From positions 124,001 to 188,000 of the forward strand of contig NZ_LUKD01000008.1 of the NCBI RefSeq assembly GCF_001592745.1: 64,000 nt of DNA, in the 5' to 3' direction. Of the stretch, positions 34,735-42,609 are shown piece by piece. How positions within the stretch are numbered: position 1 is the first letter of the stretch; the number at the start of each line of letters is the position of its first letter. Under the pieces are notes generated by a model. The model worked only from the letters and a program-made list of their open reading frames with translations, was not told the DNA's origin and ran no database searches. The stretch is from Bdellovibrio bacteriovorus. GTDB taxonomy: Bacteria > Bdellovibrionota > Bdellovibrionia > Bdellovibrionales > Bdellovibrionaceae. A program made the position numbers and the translations under genes.

Positions 34735-34748
34735 ATGATCGGGATCAA
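34735..34748. promoter_or_regulatory. FNR-like operator facing the regulator gene
   Basis: ATGATCGGGATCAA: one mismatch to TTGAT-N4-ATCAA. Centre 52.5 bases from the regulator ATG at 34689. Confidence 0.65.
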
Positions 34749-34760
34749 TATTTCTCAATT

Positions 34761-34774
34761 TTGATCTGGATCAT
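34761..34774. promoter_or_regulatory. FNR-like operator facing nnrS
   Basis: TTGATCTGGATCAT: one mismatch to TTGAT-N4-ATCAA. Centre 56.5 bases from the nnrS ATG at 34824 and 26 bases from the neighbouring box, so each divergent promoter can have its own site. Confidence 0.68.
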
Positions 34775-34823
34775 GTTCTTTTTCTGCGAAGACATCCAAT
34801 CTAGGAGGAGTCAGGAGTTCATT

Positions 34824-35975
34824 ATGGAACAAAATCAACTAGATGCTTACCGAATTTTCTTTCCCGCGGGCTGGCTTTTATCAATCTGGGGTGTAGTTTT
34901 ATGGGTTCTCTTTCCTTGGAAGCTGGTCAACTATCCAGGTTTTAGTCATCCTGAGATTATGATGGGAGGATTCTTTCTGTGCTTTGTGTGCGGTTTTCTG
35001 ATGACGGCCGTTCCTCGTTTCACAAATACTTTTGGTCCTACTCGGAGCGAACAAAATTTTTCACTTCTGGCAATCGCCGGACTATTTGCAAGCTTACTGA
35101 TTCCTCAGAAAGCGGCTTTTTATGGGGCCGTCCTCTTCTGCCTTTTCTTTTTAGTTTTTTACAGCGCGCGCAGATTTCTTCAAAGAAAAAGCAATCCACC
35201 GGATTCTTTCATTTTCGTTGCCGCTGGCTTGCTTTCAGCCATCGCGGGAACTTTCATTCTATTTCTTGGAGAGTTCTTTAACGTTCCTTCAGAGTTGTAT
35301 TTTTTGGGACGAAGTCTTTTTCTGCAATGCTATATTATGTGTTTGATTTTAGGAGTTGGCTCAAGACTGATTCCAGCTTTACTCGGTTGGGCTCCACTCC
35401 CTACAGAGACGCATAAAACTTCTCGTCAGGGTTGGCTGTTTGTGGTACTTTCTTTCTTTTTTGTCCTGAGCTATTTTTGTGAAAGCCAGGGGCACATTTT
35501 AGGGGCAGCCCTTCTGAGAGCAGCGATCGTGACGCTGATTTGTTTTAAATTCTGGAAACTGCATAAGTTCCCACAAAGACAAGGCGTGCAGACTTGGGGA
35601 TTGTGGATCTCTGGCTGGTCCTTGTTAGTGGCGTTTTGGGCCTTGGCCTTTTTACCGTCATTCCGCATTCATATTTTGCATATTGTTTATGTGTCTGGAA
35701 TGGGGCTTATGACATTTATGATCGCGGTGCGTGTGATTCTTTCTCACGGTAAGCACGATATGATTTTAGAAAAAAGCTCCAAGCTTTTGGGGCTCGGAGC
35801 TTTCTTGCTTTTCTTTGCGGGGCTGACTCGTTTTTCTGCGGGACTGGCTCCACATATTTACCAGTCCCATCTTTTGTACGCGGCGGTTACGTGGATTGCT
35901 GGAGCTCTGGTTTGGGGCTGGATGTTCCTGCCCAAGATTTTTCATGTTGGGCCTTCACATGATAAAAGCGTTTAG
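34824..35975 (+). CDS. nnrS: NnrS-family heme/copper membrane protein
   Basis: 383 residues from the ATG at 34824 (AGGAG site). About 12 hydrophobic membrane segments. NnrS signatures: RIFFPAGWLLSIWG at the start, HPEIMMGGFFLCFVCGFLMTAVPRFT, and the later HILHIVYVSGMGLMTFMIAVRVILSHG segment with conserved His. NnrS proteins protect against nitrosative stress in denitrifiers and pathogens. Its last 89 bases overlap the end of nrdD in antisense. Confidence 0.92.
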   Translation: MEQNQLDAYRIFFPAGWLLSIWGVVLWVLFPWKLVNYPGFSHPEIMMGGFFLCFVCGFLMTAVPRFTNTFGPTRSEQNFSLLAIAGLFASLLIPQKAAFYGAVLFCLFFLVFYSARRFLQRKSNPPDSFIFVAAGLLSAIAGTFILFLGEFFNVPSELYFLGRSLFLQCYIMCLILGVGSRLIPALLGWAPLPTETHKTSRQGWLFVVLSFFFVLSYFCESQGHILGAALLRAAIVTLICFKFWKLHKFPQRQGVQTWGLWISGWSLLVAFWALAFLPSFRIHILHIVYVSGMGLMTFMIAVRVILSHGKHDMILEKSSKLLGLGAFLLFFAGLTRFSAGLAPHIYQSHLLYAAVTWIAGALVWGWMFLPKIFHVGPSHDKSV

Positions 35976-37725
35976 CCGCTTCTTTCTGCCGAGCGGAACT
36001 AAACGAGGAGATCCTTTTCAAATACCCAATGACCCGTGTGGCATGATCGACGTTTTCGCTGCCACACTGAGAACAGTGATGCAGAGTGCGTTTGTCGATG
36101 GATTCACACTCATTGCAAATCGTGATTTTCACATTCACGCACCAGTAATTGCATCCCGTTAAGGCCGCAGCATGGATCAATTTGTAAAATCCTTGAGCGG
36201 TTAGTTTTTCTTCAAGATTGAGATGCAAAGCGGATCCACCGTCAAGATACTCCATCATTTCTGCCCCATGCAGAATCATTTTATCAACAGCGTTGACGTC
36301 GTCGTTTTCAACAACATAGAAATAAGAATTGTAGCACTCTCTTGAAGCGGCTAATCCGTCGGCGCGATCCCAGGCCGAATTTTTGACTCCTAGATTTTCT
36401 GCCGGAACAAACTCGGTATTGAACATATATCCATAAATTTCACGCGCGGCACGGTTGGCATCAAAAATCGTTTTCAGCTGCTGTTTCAAGAAAGCTTTGT
36501 AACGAGCATTGTTAGAAACTTGATAGCCTAGATATTCTGCCGCTTCGACCATGCCATTAATACCGATTGTCAAAAATTGTTTATCGAGAGTGATAAATCC
36601 CGCAGAGTACGCCGTTAAAAGGCCGTGATCGAAATAGTCCTGCATTAATTTGCGATAAGCGACTTGGTACTTCTGAATTTTTTGAACCGCTTCAAGCAAA
36701 TCCAAATTTTTTTGGACCAGACGATTCATATTCAAAGTGATCACATTGATAGAGCCTGTAGCAACGCCACCTGCTCCTAAAGAATAGCTAAAGGTGCGAT
36801 CCGAGATCTCATTGCGCAAGCGACAGCAGCTGGCCAAGCTGTCGGCGGAGTCGCTCATGTACATAAAGAAACTATTGCCTTCGCTAAGCTCTTTGGCGCA
36901 CATGTGGGCGAAGCTGGGATTCAAAGGTCCTTGTTCGCCGGTCAGCATCGCGGCGGTCACGACTGGAAAAGTTAATAGCGCCTTGGTTCTTTCTTGATTG
37001 AACCAACTCATGAAATGCGCTTGGAGTTTTTCCACCGTTTTCCAGCAAGGTCTGTCGCCGTCAGGGAATACGAAATCTTCGAAAAGAGATTTAAAGTAGG
37101 ACTCATCATAAAGCGAGATATTCCAAAACACGGATTGGTAACCGCGCGCAGCTGCGGGTTGGTTTAAGGCATACACCACATGTTGCAGATGATTGTTAAT
37201 AAGACGCGTGTGAGTTTCCAAATATTTGTCACCATAGTCTTTGCGCGCAAAGTGGTCAAAATACATCAGCCACTCTACGGTCGCGACGGCTCCAGCAAAT
37301 TGTGACGAGATGGCAAAGACCAGATTCACAAAACAGCCGCAGAAACTTTCCAGATGTTGAGGAGCTTGGGATTCTCCTCCCAATTTCTTTAATCCATCCA
37401 GCAAGAGGGGGTACATAGAGATGGAGGCGCAATAGGGTTTCAGTGAGGTTTCGTCATGCACGTAAATTTCATGGGCTTCGATTTGACGGATGTATTCATC
37501 GGCAAGTTCCTTGCCGAAAAGAGCCTCAATTTTTTTGCGAACCAAGGCGCGATTGACTTGGATATTAATATCCTTATTCAGTTCTGATTCCATCGTCGCA
37601 ATATTTTTATGAGTGACATTGGCATTGGCATCAAACTTTGATCCTTCGGCGGCGTTGGCGGCGCGAATGTAGTTTTCGATAAATTGAATTTTTGTGTTGA
37701 GCTGTTGCTCGTTCAGGCGAAGCAT
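35887..37725 (-). CDS. nrdD: Anaerobic (class III) ribonucleoside-triphosphate reductase
   Basis: 612 residues; AAGGAGACAAC before the ATG. Oxygen-sensitive glycyl-radical enzyme reducing NTPs to dNTPs. Key parts: IYVHDETSLKPYC, LASCCRLRNEI (active-site Cys), zinc ribbon CNEC ... CSQC (~538-560), and glycyl radical Gly567 in RVIGYL. No N-terminal ATP-cone is seen, so allosteric activity control by that module is absent. The ~25 residues after the glycyl-radical loop are extra and lie antisense to nnrS. Follows its activase nrdG by 16 bases. Confidence 0.94.
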   Translation of the reverse strand: MLRLNEQQLNTKIQFIENYIRAANAAEGSKFDANANVTHKNIATMESELNKDINIQVNRALVRKKIEALFGKELADEYIRQIEAHEIYVHDETSLKPYCASISMYPLLLDGLKKLGGESQAPQHLESFCGCFVNLVFAISSQFAGAVATVEWLMYFDHFARKDYGDKYLETHTRLINNHLQHVVYALNQPAAARGYQSVFWNISLYDESYFKSLFEDFVFPDGDRPCWKTVEKLQAHFMSWFNQERTKALLTFPVVTAAMLTGEQGPLNPSFAHMCAKELSEGNSFFMYMSDSADSLASCCRLRNEISDRTFSYSLGAGGVATGSINVITLNMNRLVQKNLDLLEAVQKIQKYQVAYRKLMQDYFDHGLLTAYSAGFITLDKQFLTIGINGMVEAAEYLGYQVSNNARYKAFLKQQLKTIFDANRAAREIYGYMFNTEFVPAENLGVKNSAWDRADGLAASRECYNSYFYVVENDDVNAVDKMILHGAEMMEYLDGGSALHLNLEEKLTAQGFYKLIHAAALTGCNYWCVNVKITICNECESIDKRTLHHCSQCGSENVDHATRVIGYLKRISSFSSARQKEAAKRFYHVKAQHEKSWAGTSSPKPELQQST

Positions 37726-37741
37726 GTTGTCTCCTTGGTTG

Positions 37742-38188
37742 TTATCTTTGAAAAAGATGATTGAGTGTCTGTTGGGTTTTTAAATCGATAAATTTTTGAT
37801 TGGTCGTCGGCGAGTTCAGCCCGCCCAGCTCGGCACGCCACGGACCGATTTTGAGGAAGTCCAAATGATCTTTAATAGATGAAGGAATGTCGTCTAGTCC
37901 CGTATAAAGAGCCGTGAGCAATCCCTGCTGCTGACAATGAGTGAGCAACGAAATAAGGTCTTTCGCGTGCCACTCACCACCTAAGAAAAGAACGCAGGTG
38001 ATTTTGTTTTTATAATCCGCCAAAAGCTGGTGCAGCAGGTCCATCGTGAGTGGAGAGCCTGTTTTTTCTGTCCAGAGTTCTGGAGAATGGCAGCCTGGGC
38101 ATTTCAGGGGGCAGCCGCAAACGTAGAAGGCGAGGCTGATTTGATCGGGTACTTCTTGAAAGACGATGTCGTACTTGTAGATGTTCAT
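37742..38188 (-). CDS. nrdG: Anaerobic ribonucleotide reductase activating enzyme (radical SAM)
   Basis: 148 residues from the ATG at 38188 (GGAAGG 5 bases upstream; a GTG two codons earlier is the alternative). The radical-SAM cluster motif CPLKCPGC supplies Cys26, Cys30 and Cys33; FLGGEW corresponds to the family's GGEP segment. It generates the glycyl radical on NrdD. It precedes nrdD, the reverse of the common order, and an FNR-like box lies 72 bases upstream. Confidence 0.92.
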   Translation of the reverse strand: MNIYKYDIVFQEVPDQISLAFYVCGCPLKCPGCHSPELWTEKTGSPLTMDLLHQLLADYKNKITCVLFLGGEWHAKDLISLLTHCQQQGLLTALYTGLDDIPSSIKDHLDFLKIGPWRAELGGLNSPTTNQKFIDLKTQQTLNHLFQR

Positions 38189-38253
38189 GGTCACCTTCCG
38201 TAAAGAAAGGATAGACCTTAGAATTTTACGATCACTGCATATTGTTCAAAAAT

Positions 38254-38267
38254 ATGATTAACATCAC
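38254..38267 (-). promoter_or_regulatory. FNR-like operator before nrdG
   Basis: ATGATTAACATCAC keeps the core TGAT-N4-ATCA. Centre 72.5 bases from the nrdG ATG. It partly overlaps an inverted repeat CATCACT / AGTGATG (38262-38281) that follows the stop of the next gene. Confidence 0.55.
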
Positions 38268-38282
38268 TGTATCTAGTGATGC

Positions 38283-38918
38283 TTATGACAACAGTTGGAT
38301 TTGCTTGTGGTTCATCTTAATTTTTCCTTCGCTTTCAAGTTCGGCCAAAGCGCGGGAAAAAGTTTCCGGACGAAGTCCCAACATCAAAGCCACATCGTGT
38401 TTCTTACCGTCTAGCTTTATGACGGGTGTCTTTTGTTGCTCTTGCAGACGTCCTAAATGAAGCCACACGCGATCCTTCGCAGACGGGGTGTTGATGTTTT
38501 CAATAACCACATCCAGATTGTTCATCCATTTAATCAGTGAACCTACGACGGCTTGATACAAAGACAGATTGGACTGAATGATATTTTGAAATTCTTTTTT
38601 AGGAAGGAACATGACTTCGGTATTTTCATTTGCGACAAAAGTGTCACCGTGGCGGTCTTGACCCAAGACACTGCCTTCACCAAAAGTTTTTCCTTCTCCG
38701 AGAATTTGTAAGACGATTTCTTTTCCTGAAGGAGAAAGCTTAGAAATTTTCACAGACCCGCTAGTTATAAGATAAAGACCATTGATCTCTTCACCGGCTT
38801 CAAAGACGAGCGAATTTTTCGCGAACTTTTTTTTCTTCATAAAAGAAAGTAAATCCGAGATCACTTTTTCTTCCTGCGAAGAACAGATGGGGCAATTCAG
38901 TTTATTTGCTTCACTCAT
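38283..38918 (-). CDS. Second Crp/Fnr-family regulator
   Basis: 211 residues from the ATG at 38918 (AAGGAGACTTTT before it). N-terminal CPIC pair (residues ~9-12), cyclic-nucleotide-fold domain (~25-140) and winged helix with recognition helix GLRPETFSRAL, which keeps the Glu-x-x-Ser-Arg FNR pattern, so it could also read TTGAT half-sites. Only two N-terminal cysteines are present, so a classical FNR [4Fe-4S] sensor is unlikely. A perfect 35-base palindrome lies 33-67 bases upstream of the ATG. Confidence 0.88.
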   Translation of the reverse strand: MSEANKLNCPICSSQEEKVISDLLSFMKKKKFAKNSLVFEAGEEINGLYLITSGSVKISKLSPSGKEIVLQILGEGKTFGEGSVLGQDRHGDTFVANENTEVMFLPKKEFQNIIQSNLSLYQAVVGSLIKWMNNLDVVIENINTPSAKDRVWLHLGRLQEQQKTPVIKLDGKKHDVALMLGLRPETFSRALAELESEGKIKMNHKQIQLLS

Positions 38919-38950
38919 AAAAGTCTCCTTCACGGGTGCCGGACCCCTAC

Positions 38951-38985
38951 CTTATCAATTTCTATTGTGAATAGAAATTGATAAG
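38951..38985. promoter_or_regulatory. Perfect 16-bp inverted repeat with 3-base centre
   Basis: Left arm CTTATCAATTTCTATT, centre GTG, right arm is its exact complement. The DNA is AT-rich with no T tract on either strand, so it is a poor terminator. It contains outward-facing ATCAA/TTGAT half-sites and sits upstream of the second Crp/Fnr gene, so an autoregulatory operator or a structured leader is likely. Confidence 0.7.
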
Positions 38986-39031
38986 AAGGGCCTGATAACT
39001 AATTGAGTGAATCTACCAACCTGGGTGGAGG

Positions 39032-40321
39032 TCATCTCAAATAAGGTTCAGATAAAAGTAAAGCTTTCGCTGATAAAGCCGTGGTGTAAGCTGAAGACCG
39101 CCAAACGACGGGGTAGCGTGCGATAAAAGTGGCGGCATAAAATACTTGTCCAGCCCAATAAGTTCGTCCTCCGGAATCTTTCTGTGCTTGAGAAAGTAAA
39201 AAGCGAACGCCTCTGTTTACGCGTGCGCGATGCAGTTCATTTTCGGAGTCACCCAGAAGGATGAGTGTATTAAGAGCCCACGCCGTTGAGTGAATATAAT
39301 CCGGTCGTGCTAAAAAGCTGTTGCGCCAAGAGCCGTCTTTGCGCTGTTTGCTGATAATATAATTAATCAACCTCTCTTTTGATGGTTCTAGGCAAGACAC
39401 TCCCGATTGAAGAGCCGTTGCCATGGTGTAGGGCAGAGCATAGTAGCTGGGATAGTACATTCCACAGAAGTAAAATTGCTTGTTCCTGACAACACGATTC
39501 AGATGATCGCAACTAGCCCGGTATCCCGGGCCTGAAGTTTTTTGTGCGAGATTCAGAAGTTTTAAAACATTGCCGTTCACCACGCAGTCCACGTCATTAA
39601 AGTTAAACGGAATTCGGGTCCCGCGGTGAGGAGCTGCAAAAATATTTCGAGGCATATCGGGATTTTTCTCATCCCACAACCAGGTCAAAAACGCGCCGGT
39701 TTTAAAATGTCCCTGTGCTGCATTGTAAGCATGAGGCACCCGGTTTAAGTCGCGTGCGTAAGAAAAAGCATTTATCACTTGCGATGGAAGATCGGGTGAG
39801 GCGCGATTTTCGATCATGTCCCGATAACGCATCAATGTGTAGGATACGGAAGTTGTATCCGCATCGGGTGGGATGTTCGCAAAACCTTTCCATTGCGGCG
39901 CCAAATACATATATCGCGGTTGTCGAACGCGGACTCCCTTGAAAGTCGCTGGAGGATAAAAGTTGAAAAGAGATCCCCAATAATATTTTTGAAAGCCGTC
40001 GATGGTTTTATCGATCATCGGTGGAATCAAGGTATAGCGTGAGTCGTGCAAATAAATTTCTGCCAAAACATTGGCGACAGACGAGGCGACAAACGCGGTG
40101 GGCTCTTCAAATGGAACATTGAACTTACCGACACCGATCGCGCTAGGTACATAGGAGGTCACCCGCGCTCGCCACTGGCCTAAATCGTAACCATCTTTAC
40201 CAGTTGTTTGATAGTGCTCGATAAATTCCAAAGCAGATGAAATCTGTTTGTCAAAATAAGGGCGCGCGTCCGCGCTCAGTGAAACGAACAATAACAAGAT
40301 TCCAAATAAGCTTCCCTGCAC
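39032..40321 (-). CDS. Secreted protein with terpenoid-cyclase-like alpha/alpha toroid pattern
   Basis: 429 residues from a GTG at 40321 (AGGAGG 4 bases upstream). Signal peptide 1-19 (LSADARP). Pairs of helices with repeated motifs resembling the squalene-cyclase/prenyltransferase toroid: RLINYIISKQRKDGSW, HSTAWALNTLILLGD, GVRFLLSQAQKDSGGRTYWAG and SSAYTTALSAKALLL. Catalytic DxDD-type acids are not seen, so it is more likely a secreted or periplasmic binding/complement-type toroid than a cyclase. Fold assignment is inference. Confidence 0.65.
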   Translation of the reverse strand: MQGSLFGILLLFVSLSADARPYFDKQISSALEFIEHYQTTGKDGYDLGQWRARVTSYVPSAIGVGKFNVPFEEPTAFVASSVANVLAEIYLHDSRYTLIPPMIDKTIDGFQKYYWGSLFNFYPPATFKGVRVRQPRYMYLAPQWKGFANIPPDADTTSVSYTLMRYRDMIENRASPDLPSQVINAFSYARDLNRVPHAYNAAQGHFKTGAFLTWLWDEKNPDMPRNIFAAPHRGTRIPFNFNDVDCVVNGNVLKLLNLAQKTSGPGYRASCDHLNRVVRNKQFYFCGMYYPSYYALPYTMATALQSGVSCLEPSKERLINYIISKQRKDGSWRNSFLARPDYIHSTAWALNTLILLGDSENELHRARVNRGVRFLLSQAQKDSGGRTYWAGQVFYAATFIARYPVVWRSSAYTTALSAKALLLSEPYLR

Positions 40322-40713
40322 AAGGCCTCCTGATTTGAAATATGCTTTTCAAAAACAAAGGCTTTGTCAGGAAAAAGAGCTTCTTCTTGCTGGCAAACAA
40401 CCGCGGAATCGGGACATTCTGGAAGGACTCACTCGCCGGAAGTGGCGCACGGGGAGCGGATTTTTCGGGAAATTGAAGCCTCATCGGGCCGGGGATTCAA
40501 AACTGAGGGCGGCGGAAACTGCTTCAAATGCAATACATTCGTTTTAAGGCCCCTCTCGGCAGGACCCCTTTTGCCGCCCTTAACAGAGTGCGCAAAACCT
40601 TTGACTTTCGCCCCCTTAGCTCGCTAAACCATTGATTCGCCCAAAAGAGGTGAAGAAAGGTTACGGGTAGGATCCTAGAGGTTCTACTACGTGGGAGGTT
40701 TACAAAAACTAAT
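40322..40713. other. 392-base leader/intergenic region before rpsA
   Basis: No convincing gene. Short open frames here (for example from 40335) lack ribosome sites and have atypical, Arg-rich composition. A possible promoter is TTGACT at 40601-40606 with TAAACC 18 bases on. The long leader could carry autoregulation by S1, as known for rpsA in other bacteria, but no specific structure was identified. Confidence 0.4.
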
Positions 40714-42510
40714 ATGACAAAACAATTAAACAAAGCCGAGCTTGAAAAACAGAAAGTTCTAGCTTTCTTGGATGCTGAAGACGCTAAGGTTCCAGCAAAT
40801 CCTGGTATCTTGAATGCGAAAGCAGATAAAGGTGACTTCGAAAATCTATTTGAAGCATCTATGAAAGAGCAAGACTTCAAAGTCGGCGACGTTGTTACTG
40901 GTACTGTAGTCGAAGTTCAGTCTGACTACGTTCTAGTTGACATCAACTACAAGTCTGAAGGTTTGATCGCTATCAATGAATTCCGTATTGTTGACGGTGT
41001 TCGTGAAGTGAAAGCTGGAGACAAAGTAGAAGTTTTGATCGACCGTATCGAAAACGAAAACGGCATGATCGTTCTTTCTAAAGACAAAGCTGACATGCTT
41101 CGCGCATGGACTGACATCTCTAAAGCAGCTGAGAACGAAGAAGTTATCGAAGGTACTGTTGTTGCTAAAGTTAAAGGCGGCTTGAGCGTTGACATCGGCG
41201 TTAAAGCATTCTTGCCTGGATCTCAAATCGATCTACGCCCTGTTCGCAACATGGACGTTTACCTTGGTAAGAAATTTAAATTCAAAGTTATCAAATTCAA
41301 TAAGAAACGTGGCAACATCGTTCTTTCTCGCCGCGCTCTTCTTGAAGAAGAACGTGACAGTCTCCGTTCACAAACTCTTGATACTATGGCGGAAGGTTCT
41401 ATCGTTACTGGTGTTGTTAAAAACATCACTGACTACGGAGCATTCATCGACCTTGGTGGCATGGACGGATTGTTGCACATCACAGACATGTCTTGGGGCC
41501 GCGTAAAACATCCTTCAGAAATGTTGAATGTTGGCGACGAAATCCAAGTTAAAGTTCTTAAATACGACAAAGAAAAAGAACGCGTTTCTTTGGGCATGAA
41601 GCAATTGACTTCTGATCCTTGGGAATCTGTTAAAGCTTCTTATCCTCCAGGCACTAAGCTTAAAGGAAAAGTTGTATCTTTGGCTGAATACGGTGCATTC
41701 GTTGAACTTGGCGAAGGTATCGAAGGTTTGATCCACGTTTCTGAAATGTCTTGGACTAAACGTGTGAAACATCCTTCTCAAATCGTAAACGTTGGTGACG
41801 AAGTTGAAGTTGTTGTACTTGAAGTAGACACTGAAAACCGTCGCATCAGCTTGGGTATGAAACAGCTTCAAACAAATCCTTGGGTTGAAATGAAGGAATC
41901 TTATCCTCCAGGAACAATCATCGAGGGTGAAGTTAAGTCTGTAACTGACTTCGGTATCTTCATCGGTATTGAAGAAGGTATTGACGGTCTAGTTCATATC
42001 TCTGACTTCTCTTGGACTAAACGCGTAAACCACCCAAGTGAAATGTTCACTAAAGGTCAAAAAGTACGCGCGGTTGTTCTAGGCGTAGACATCGAGAACG
42101 AAAGATTCTCTTTGGGTATCAAACAACTTGAGTCTGATCCTTGGTCTAACATCGAGAACAAATACGCTATCGGTACACAACACGACGTTAAAGTAACTAA
42201 AACAGCTGATTTTGGTGCTTTCGTTGAGCTTGAGTCTGATATCGAAGGTTTGATCCATATTTCTGAACTAACAACTGACAAAATCAACTCAGTTGAAGAC
42301 TTCATTAAGCCAGGTCAAACTGTAAAAGCTGAAGTGATCTCTATCGACAAAGACGCTCGTAAGATCGGTTTGTCAGCTAAGCTTGTTAAACTTCGCGAAG
42401 CAAAAGCGGACGTTGACGATTACGTTAAAAAAGCGACTGCAACATCTAAGTCTACTTTCGGTGACTTGTTTGCTGACCAGTTGAAAAACGTAAAAACTGA
42501 CAAGCAATAG
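40714..42510 (+). CDS. rpsA: 30S ribosomal protein S1
   Basis: 598 residues, longer than E. coli S1 (557). Six S1 (OB-fold) domains are recognisable: two divergent N-terminal (VGDVVTGTVVEVQSDYVLV, EVIEGTVVAKVKGGLSVDI), then four close copies with G.V...T.YGAF(V/I)..L and G(L/I)(I/V)H(I/V)S(E/D). The first two bind the ribosome; the rest bind mRNA. The last domain (GTQHDVKVTKTADFGAF) is the most diverged. Codon use is strongly biased, as expected for a highly expressed gene. Confidence 0.96.
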   Translation: MTKQLNKAELEKQKVLAFLDAEDAKVPANPGILNAKADKGDFENLFEASMKEQDFKVGDVVTGTVVEVQSDYVLVDINYKSEGLIAINEFRIVDGVREVKAGDKVEVLIDRIENENGMIVLSKDKADMLRAWTDISKAAENEEVIEGTVVAKVKGGLSVDIGVKAFLPGSQIDLRPVRNMDVYLGKKFKFKVIKFNKKRGNIVLSRRALLEEERDSLRSQTLDTMAEGSIVTGVVKNITDYGAFIDLGGMDGLLHITDMSWGRVKHPSEMLNVGDEIQVKVLKYDKEKERVSLGMKQLTSDPWESVKASYPPGTKLKGKVVSLAEYGAFVELGEGIEGLIHVSEMSWTKRVKHPSQIVNVGDEVEVVVLEVDTENRRISLGMKQLQTNPWVEMKESYPPGTIIEGEVKSVTDFGIFIGIEEGIDGLVHISDFSWTKRVNHPSEMFTKGQKVRAVVLGVDIENERFSLGIKQLESDPWSNIENKYAIGTQHDVKVTKTADFGAFVELESDIEGLIHISELTTDKINSVEDFIKPGQTVKAEVISIDKDARKIGLSAKLVKLREAKADVDDYVKKATATSKSTFGDLFADQLKNVKTDKQ

Positions 42511-42549
42511 TCTGGGCGCATACCGCCGAGGCGTTGACTAAAAAGTCAT

Positions 42550-42583
42550 AAAGAGGGACCCTAAACAGGTCCCTCTTTCTTTT
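42550..42583 (+). terminator. Rho-independent terminator of rpsA
   Basis: AAAGAGGGACC / GGTCCCTCTTT with a 7-base loop, then CTTTTT. Confidence 0.9.
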
Positions 42584-42609
42584 TCGGGACGTCGGAACGG
42601 GAGCGCATC

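Noticed and set aside
38262..38281. CATCACT / AGTGATG repeat as a terminator of the second Crp/Fnr gene
   Set aside because: No T tract follows on the minus strand and it overlaps the FNR-like box; left as a possible operator part only.
40335..40547. Short plus-strand frame before rpsA as a gene
   Set aside because: No ribosome site, Arg/Lys/Gly-rich atypical composition, overlaps other random frames; treated as leader.
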